64,000 bases of DNA. It comes from Potentilla sterilis. Lineage: Eukaryota > Streptophyta > Magnoliopsida > Rosales > Rosaceae. This document shows, one piece after another, positions 56,486-64,000 of this stretch. How positions within the stretch are numbered: the first letter of the stretch is position 1; each line of letters begins with the position of its first letter. A program made the position numbers and the translations under genes. The stretch is taken from positions 49,935,469 through 49,999,468 of the forward strand of contig OY821755.1 of assembly GCA_963682095.1 (NCBI GenBank), given 5' to 3'. A model generated the notes under the pieces. The model did not search any database. It was given only the letters and a program-made list of their open reading frames with translations, and was not told where the DNA came from.

Positions 56486-56998
56486 AGATATATCAATATT
56501 AAAGAAGTTTCAAGTCAGATTAGGAAGAGTCGAGTCGTGTGTATCTTGTGATACACACTGTTCCTTAAGACAATTAAGCCGTCTCCCGATGGCCATAACA
56601 AATTGGTTGTCCAATTGGAGTTGCATTGAGTTGCATTCGTATCCGAATGTTTTTAGTGCTCCAACCCGGAATTTCCACACCCTCTGCGCGCGAGAGTGTA
56701 CAACTTGTGCTTACACAACTATACCTCATAGAAAGAAGATTCCATATAAAAACTTTCACCATTTTCCTTTTTTCAATGTGGGACAAAATTTATTTTCCCA
56801 TTTCAACTAGCCATATTTGGATGACAATTTTTCATTCACCCCAAAACCAAATTAGGTATATGAACACATAATCTTGTAGTCCTCATTATGGAGAATACAA
56901 ATCCAAGTTCATATTTCCTTAATTATAAGTGTATCACACTTTAATTAATTCATTTAAATTTAGTTTTATAAATAGTTTTTTAACCCATTTTTCCAACA
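56486..56998 (-). repeat. LTR fragment related to 63155-63949
   Basis: Shares CAGTCGAGTCGTGTGT-type sequence and TTCCTTAAGACAATTA near its left end, GTAGTCCTCAT and GGAGAATAC in the middle, and ends TTTTTCCAACA like the right-hand copy. The left boundary is not resolved. Probably a solo or partial LTR. Confidence 0.6.
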
Positions 56999-56999
56999 G

Positions 57000-58560
57000 C
57001 CAAAGCAAACGTGGCAGCAACTTCAGCATCCAGTTCTCAAGAGTCAGGTCTTCTGGATATGGTGTTTAGGGCTAACTCGACGACCTAAGTTTACAGAATT
57101 ACAGGTGTTCTTCCCCAAAGAATAGAGAGTCGTGTGTTCCATCGTTCTCCAATGAAGGTCACAAGGGTATGGCGCGTTAAGGGTGAGGATAAATCCGAGG
57201 CAAATAACATCTCAAATATATTTTGATAATGGTGCCAACCACATTGAACCGGACCAGTTGGAGCTACTGTTGGTGTCAACTGGTGCTACATTTGGCTCGG
57301 GCAAACGAGCCAAGAAAAGAAGTCGGCTCGTGGTGTGGTGCTCGTAATCACCCAAAATCAGCTGCAAAGGGTCCCAATTATGGACTCCATGGTGTACGTC
57401 GGGATTGATGGTGTACAAGTTAGGGCCAGATTCGGAGCTAGGGAAGGAGCAGCCCCTTGTTGTGGAGGGACAAACACTTTCATAACAACATTTGTATGAA
57501 TAAAAAATTGTGGGGTACCTTTTAGGGTCATATGCCCATATCCATGTGGCAATGGGGCTAGAATACTAATAGTGGACTTGAGGTAATTTTTTTTCAAGTC
57601 ACATTAGAGGATCAAATGTGGGATCCAATCTACACATATTAATTGACATCTTGATCGTTAGAAACATATGAAAAGTAATCCTTATAAACGTTTTCGGGTA
57701 ATTTCAAAATCGTTATTCCAAACTCAATAGCAACTGCAATAGCATAGCCACCCAGCAACAACCGTTCCTCCTCCTCCCTGTCTCCATGAAAGGGAGGAAG
57801 AGCCGCCACCCATTCCCTGCTCACCACCCTTGATTCCCCTCATTAACCTTTCAAAATGTTCAATCAAACGATGGAGCATAGAATAGAGAAACTTCCGTAA
57901 TTTTGAATCAGAATCATAACCCAGAAAGCCCACACACTTCAATTAAAATTAGATGAGGAACAACACCGCTTCGAGACTGTGATCCGCATAACCAAATCGC
58001 AACCCCCAAGCCGAGGATGTGGAACTGAGGCTCGAGACTGGATGACATCATTTCACGATAACCACGTTTTCACTACTGCCTATTCCAATATTCCAGTTCT
58101 TCCGATTCTCTGAAGTGATCGTTTGCTCCATCACCATGAACTCAAACAAGCGGTGTGGAATTTCAAGACCTTCAAGAACTCTTAGGGCCTGCTCATTGAA
58201 CCTAAGAGGTGATGAGGCAGCTTTTCATGCACTTTCTGTGTGATCGTTACCAATAGTATGAGAATTGCATTACTTGTAATGTCTGTAATGCTCCAGCAGA
58301 AAACTCATCGTTACCAGAAAAACCACCACTGCCTCCTATACTTGAGTATCCCATGTTGAAATATCCTATAGTTACCAAAGCGCATAATAATGAAGAATTT
58401 GTGCAGTTGACTGAGTGGATTGATGCTCGCGTGGTTAAAGATGAGTCACATGCTTTTGATGATGATTTGCCACCTTTTCTAATTGGAGTTTTGCTGCCAG
58501 CTCCGGTCGATGGTTTGGCGCTTGCTCTTAGAGACAGATTGTTTAGGTTAACAATCATTG
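57000..58560. other. Intergenic, no gene supported
   Basis: Short frames on both strands (for example 57212-57418 - and 58247-58585 -, the latter Ser/Thr-rich) have no recognised domain and no supporting splice structure. Confidence 0.45.
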
Positions 58561-58563
58561 CTG

Positions 58564-60050
58564 CTGTAATACCTCGGAAATTCATTATTATATTCTAATG
58601 TATTTCAGAGGTTGTAGAGTTTGGCATTAGTGTGATTTTGGGGTTCAGAGGTGACTTGGAAGTGGTAGATGATTAATTGCTAAAAAAATGTTTTATTCAA
58701 GGAATCAAGGAGTTGACCTTTTAATAATTGGGTTTTTCATAAAACTTTCTTCACTAAAGTTGGGGCACTCGGCGAGACGAGTTTGTAAATATGCGGCACG
58801 CATAATTTGGAGGTCTTATAAAAAAATTATGGTCAACGGAAGATTTCAGGCTTCGGGAATTTAAGTATAAATAGAAAAATTATCTAGGGTTTTGTTATTG
58901 CACAAAACACTTTTTTTTCTTCTTCCTCTTTCCACTCTGACCCGACTTTTCCGGCGAGCTCCGGCGGTCACAGACACCTGCACCGATCATATTTTCTTCC
59001 TCTCCTCCGTGCGAGCCTCCCTGTGGTGGTGGCTTGAGCCAATTTGTGTCGGATTGCACGAATCGAAGCCCACAGTGGGCGCTTGCGACCCGGCGGTGAC
59101 CCGGCTCGGTTTCCATCGGATTTCGACGGCGACTCGGCTTGAAATTATCCTCTTCGTGAAGCTCTCTTCCTCCTGAACGCAATGATGCATGCATGCCTTG
59201 AAGCCCTATTCAAAACGTGGAAGGGGCTGAGTTTGGACTTCCCTTCACGGCGGCGACTTTGGCAGATTCCGGCCAAATTGGTGGTTGCTTAGGTGGTTAG
59301 CATGGAGTGTTTTGTACCTCATCTTGGCAATAATAGAAGACGCAACGGGAGTTTGAGGTGAGTAAACCTCACATGATCTAAGTTTAGATTGAGTTGTTAA
59401 AATAGTTCCAATTATCACTAAATAATGAAAAAGTTTCTATAAAAATATGTTTTTCTTTTAAATCATATGGACTTATTCGTCTACGGTACATAGGTAAGTA
59501 AAAACAATTTTAAGAACTTTTTGTAATTATGGACTAATTATGTATAATGATAGTGGATTATTCATGAGCGAATGTTCTTATTTTGATATATGAAATTATG
59601 TGAACTTTATAAATTGTTGATGTGATATTGGTGTGTATGTTTATGAAATCGGATTCAATATTGTTGGAGAATTACTTGAGAGATTTCAATATAGCATGTG
59701 ACTAAATGATTATATTGTTGGAATTTTTTTGTTGGTTTTGAGAATGTGTGTCTTAGTGGTGTTGAACAGTCATATCGAGAACCACGCCTTAGCCAGGTTA
59801 GCATGCACGATTAGTAGAGCTCTAGTCTGTCTTCGGGTATTGCATAAGGGATGATTTAGAGGCGAACCCATGAGTACATATTTGTCTAGTATTTGTTACA
59901 TGGGGGATAACTTAGTGTTGATGAACTCATGAACACATGGTTTAGGAAGAGAGTCTGATGTTCTCTCTTTTACTATCCAAGAGGGACGGGAGTTGTGAAT
60001 TTAAAGTGTGCGGGTTTAAGAGTGATTTTTGGTTTTGAGCACGTGTTGTT
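58564..60050 (+). repeat. Possible degenerate LTR
   Basis: Begins TGTAATACCTCGGAAATTC, like the start of several plant Gypsy LTRs, and has a TATAAATAG box near 58867 followed by a T/C-rich leader, in the same layout as the LTR at 45451. No right end, PBS or target duplication was found. Confidence 0.35.
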
Positions 60051-61242
60051 AGCTTGTTATGCTCTCCTTATTTATTTCCATTAAATCGTTTGGCTATTAG
60101 GCAATATCCTGAATTAAACCATATGCGAGAGTTATCATGATTCAAGTTGTGTGATTTAAAAGTGATATCTGAACTATATCCTTGATTTCAAAAAAAAAAA
60201 AAAATTGTCTATAGATTTAATAGTGATAGTCCCACCCCCAATATCTAATGAGAGACTTGGTTGGTTAATTAGTAATTGAGTATATTGTTTCAAATCTCAC
60301 TGACACAATAGTAAGGGTGGCCGGGGTGAATTGTACTCAGCTTTTCTGTTTGGGTTTTGTATGTTTGGATCTGATTGGCTTTTTCGAGGCCTGCCATGTC
60401 AAAGTCTCACAATTCAATGGATGAAAATAATAGCTTTTGGAAACTAAAGTTGTACAGAGGAATATGAGATTTTCGGGTTTTGTTTATCTCACTTTCTCTG
60501 CAACCAAAAGTAGATCCATTCCTTTTACTCTGATCCTCAACACTTTGAATTTGCCTGAACCACAGCCATCAAGTGGTCACCAGACTTCAAGTCGGTGAGT
60601 CAAGGCAGCCTACTAGTCTGATACTCAACCCTAAACACTACTCTATATGGTATATGGGTATGAATCGATAAGGTTTGTATGAGTTTGTTCTAATCATCAT
60701 TGGTTGGAGTTTTTTTGGAAGTGATGATGGAGATCATGAGTTAAAAGGAGAGAAATCAGTAAAGTTGGGGAATGAGAACGCTTGGAGAAGATCTGAAAAA
60801 TGGCAAGTCTTTTCAAACTAAGGAATGAAACTCACAGCTTCTTATTGTTCATGATGTAATGATGTCATGAATCACTACAGAATTTAAAATGCTCTTTGGA
60901 TCTGAGGTTGTAGGGAGGTGTTGTGGATATGTGTTCAATGATTTTTACTTTTGGTTTATTGCAAGGATTTGATAGAAGAACACAAAGGTAAAGAACTGCT
61001 GTTTCATGCCGATGTAGGTGTTTTGCGAGTTCTCAGTTTGATCCGGACATGCTTAGGGAAAAACTCAAGCAGATTCAAGCAGAGAAGCTGAGTCCAGGGT
61101 GGATTTACAGAATTTATTCATTTTGTTTTTGAAAATAATAATAATAATAAAAAGCATAGCATTTTTTTATTTTTTTTTTTATTTTTATTTCTTTTAATAA
61201 GGACCCGTAACTTCGTAAAATCTCATTAACAAAACTACACAA
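60051..61242. other. Intergenic, no gene recognised
   Basis: AT-rich sequence with simple A/T runs near 60187-60205 and 61135-61200. Confidence 0.45.
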
Positions 61243-61250
61243 TACATTTT

Positions 61251-62002
61251 GGGGTGCGGCTATTGTCACCCCACAGTCTACTTTGTAAACCCAACATTCT
61301 CTTTATACCCCAATTTTAATATTTTTTTTTTCATTCAGATTTATTTTGTTCACCCTATTTCAATACCTAACAAGCTAACATATACTCTCTCTCAATAATA
61401 CTTTGTTCACCCTAATTTTTTATTTTTTTTTCAACTTTAAGTTTACTTTGTTCACTCATTTTGCTACTTTTTTATTTCAGATTTATTTTAATATTCTATA
61501 CTAAGAAAATATCATGCCATTTTTTTTATTATTATTTTTTCCATACGATCGTGCAACTACTACAAGTAACAATGATTTGTAAACACAAAATGGAGTCATG
61601 GACAGTATATCAATGAACAAAATTTAATTAAGACAAAATCCTCCGTAAAAAAAAAAGTTTGATCACATTGAAGTCACAATCCCAACAAAAAGTACAAGTA
61701 CACTCTTTTACTTTACATATCACATATGGAAGATGAACTTAACGTTAGACCTGTTAATTCTACGTATATGGTTTCGATAAAAAGCGGTTATCTCATCGTG
61801 AGGCTCTAAGCAGTTGCTTTCAAACTCCATTACTGATACTGGTATAAGTTTTTTTTTTTTAAGAAGAATGAAACAGAAATTGTAATTTTTAACAACTTAT
61901 TATTTTTTAATGTAATTTTGTATCAGAGTGTTTTGGTATTTCTATAATTCAATAGTTTATGGGGTGAACAAAGTAGACTGTGGGGTGACAATAGCCCCAC
62001 TC
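61251..62002. mobile_element. Foldback MITE, 752 bp
   Basis: The left end GGGGTGCGGCTATTGTCACC and the inverted right end GAGTGGGGCTATTGTCACCC share CTATTGTCACCCCACAGTCT. The 8-bp duplication TACATTTT flanks both sides (61243-61250 and 62003-62010), which suggests a hAT-type origin. No coding sequence. Confidence 0.82.
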
Positions 62003-62040
62003 TACATTTTATTCAAAAAATACATAATACAAATAGGGGA

Positions 62041-62768
62041 GATGATACAAGTAGGTATATTGTCACGGGATGAGTGTTTCGTCACTTCAACCACCGTGCG
62101 GCCTTAGAGTTTCCTCACCTCCTTGAGTACCCTAAGTCAGCCTTCACCTCTAACGCAGCGGAATAGACCCAACACACTCACAAAGATGTTAGAAATGCTA
62201 GAGAATGAGAGAAATGAAGTTGTATTGAGTTTTGGGAAACTTTACAAGAACTCTTAAAATTCCTGAAAATGATGTTTTCCCCGTGCCTGGCGAATGTCGC
62301 CCCGACAACCTTTATATAGGCAGCGTGCCTGCCTTCGGAAAATTCTAGACCTAGCTAGATACAAGTGTTCTCTAGAATCTTCTATACACACCTAGAGATA
62401 TCCTAGACAATACAAGCGTGTCCTAGAAGGATCTAGACACGCCGAGGTTCACTATAGAACCTCCCCGATGTTGCGCAGCCGTGCACGCTGCTGCCCTGCT
62501 GAGGGCTGCACCTCCCTGCACGGCCCTGCACTATCCTGCACAGTGCCCCGTGCAGCCCTGCCTCGCGCAGCTCCGTCTCGCGCAGCCCCGACTGTCCATG
62601 CACTGCCTTGTGCAGTGCTACAAGCCCCTCCGGAGCTGCATAGACATGTCTGGAAGCTTCTAGACTCTCCCAGAGATGTCCACGTCATGCTGCAGCCTTT
62701 CGGATTCCTCCGAGTGGCATCGCCTTGTGTCATGGACTGACCCTCATTCCAAGTCAGTCCGTGACTAT
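62041..62768 (-). repeat. Probable solo LTR
   Basis: Begins TGTCACGGGATG and ends CAGTCCGTGAC, with TATAT on both outer sides. A TATATAAA box on the minus strand at about 62310 suggests minus orientation. The GC-rich part at 62450-62740 yields Cys/Ala-rich frames on both strands that are not genes. Confidence 0.55.
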
Positions 62769-63154
62769 ATATACCTTAAGATTAATTAATTTCTCCTTAC
62801 GTTATGTCTTTTCAATAAATTGTTTGGCAAGATCGACTCCTCCATCATAAATCTTATGGAAAAAAGAATTGCAAGGTCAACTCATAGTGGTTTAAATCCC
62901 AGCACCAAAAACAAGCTAAGCAAAACAAGAAAGGGATTGGAGCAGATTTGATTTGTGAAGGGAAGGTGACCCACAGACACTTGAACTATTGTAGCATCAA
63001 ATCAGAGCAAAATATTTAGCTCCCGTACAACCTGCAAGTATCATCATCGACTCATCGTATGCTCTTGTTGTAAAATATATTGGGTGTGATATTGCAAATA
63101 TAAATTGAAATATATATTAACTTGAAATTAGAAATAAAATTTCAGAAATAAGTA
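62769..63154. other. Intergenic
   Basis: AT-rich sequence with no recognised feature. Confidence 0.45.
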
Positions 63155-63949
63155 TGATGAAATACTCAACCAATACCGAAGGAGTTTGAAAACGGATTAG
63201 GAACAGTCGAGTCGTGTGTGTCACACACTTTCCTTAAGACAATTACGCCGCCTCTACCGGTGCAACAGGTCTATTGGCGCTCGTCTCCCAGGATACAACG
63301 ACTAATGAATTCTTGAAGCTGCACTGCAACAAGAAAGCCTACGAACCACTTGTACCTTCTATCTATCACCAGAAGAAACGACACGAGAGAGAAAAACTTT
63401 GGGAGATTGTCTGATAATATTTTTGGTGATACAAGATCCTTTGAACAAATGAAATAGGTCGCTCTTTATATAGGGGGTAAAGAGGCTACTACTTTAATTG
63501 CCATGAATTCCGAAATGAATTTCATATCATAAGTTATAGCCGTTACGTAATGAATTCAGAAATGAATTCTAATTCATATGTCATAACTATTTCCTCAATA
63601 AATTCCATTTCATACGTTACAACAGTTACACAATGAATTCGGCAGTTACAGAATTCAATCTCATTAAATCTGTCGTTACAGTATTTAATCTCATTGAATC
63701 TGCTGTTACAAAATTCAAAGGAGTTCTGTTGTTACACATTCCAGAATTCAAGTAGTGAGCACGTTTTGGGTGACAATTTCTTATTCACACCATAACCAAT
63801 TTAACAAGATGATTATATGAATTTGTAGTCCTCATACCGGAGAATACGAATTCACATTTTATCATTAACGAATATTAAATGCGTCCACTTAAATTCTTCT
63901 AATTAAATTGGTTAAAATAAACGGTGATTTTCACCATTTTCCAACAATT
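63155..63949 (-). repeat. 3' LTR of a minus-strand LTR retrotransposon at the window edge
   Basis: Related to 56486-56998 and ends TTTTCCAACA. The bases that follow, ATTCCCCACATG, are the complement of a purine-rich tract (CATGTGGGGAAT), as expected for a PPT next to the 3' LTR of a minus-strand element whose body lies beyond the right edge. Internal GAATTC-containing repeats (63500-63720) are absent from the other copy. Confidence 0.65.
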
Positions 63950-64000
63950 CCCCACATGAATGAAATTGGCGACCAAAGACTCGGTAGACATGGTGATAGA

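Noticed and set aside
58247..59194. Possible genes at 58.2-59.2 kb (both strands)
   Set aside because: No recognised motifs; the second half has the layout of an LTR leader (TATA box then T/C-rich tract). I could not support a gene.
62452..62740. Cys/Ala-rich frames within the 62-kb LTR
   Set aside because: Low-complexity translation of a repetitive GC-rich LTR segment on both strands.
1..64000. tRNA genes, CRISPR arrays and bacterial-type operons
   Set aside because: None seen on either strand by reading; the DNA is plant nuclear. A tRNAscan-SE run would be decisive for tRNAs.

Overview
This is eukaryotic nuclear DNA from a flowering plant, most likely a eudicot. The evidence is spliced genes with GT-AG introns, a plant GH35 beta-galactosidase with a C-terminal SUEL lectin domain, a plant Root_cap-family protein, and Copia, Gypsy, CACTA, MULE, hAT and MITE elements. 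Rosaceae is a plausible family, but that is an impression and cannot be shown from this window alone.

Layout. 1-635: 3' end of a Root_cap/LEA-related gene (+). 1131-6987: complete 19-exon BGAL8-type beta-galactosidase (-), about 840 aa. 7648-14820: decayed Copia retrotransposon with 185-bp LTRs and a TATCT target duplication. 15314-15953: solo LTR. 17463-18692: three related MITEs. 19189-30126: complete but defective 10.9-kb CACTA element with TNP2 and Transposase_24 genes, many GCCGACGA subterminal repeats and a CAT target duplication. 31467-38032: 6.6-kb Mutator-like element (MULE) with long TIRs and an exact 9-bp target duplication. It is disrupted by a hAT-type element that itself holds a solo LTR. 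38237-40052: DPB3-1/NF-YC10-type histone-fold gene (+). 51933-55909: 11-exon WD40 gene of the WDR20/creC type (-), 624 aa. 56.5-64 kb: LTR fragments, a foldback MITE and the edge of another LTR element.

The most interesting content lies between the DPB3-1 and WD40 genes. At 41056-41906 and 50498-51396 there are two arrays of about seven tandem stem-loops each. Their arms read like the two strands of miR2275: 5p AGAATTGGAGGAAACTAAAC and 3p TTTAGTTTCCTCCAATATCT. Each array follows a conserved TATAAATA block. I read them as two polycistronic MIR2275 clusters on the + strand. miR2275 is known as the 22-nt trigger of 24-nt reproductive phasiRNAs in anthers.

The two clusters are paralogous because of a tandem segmental duplication. 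Unit A holds the intact DPB3-1, cluster 1 and a truncated WD40 3' end. Unit B holds a truncated DPB3-1 3' end, about 6 kb of nested transposons, cluster 2 and the intact WD40 gene. Cluster 2 keeps better hairpins; cluster 1 shows decay in hairpins 4-7.
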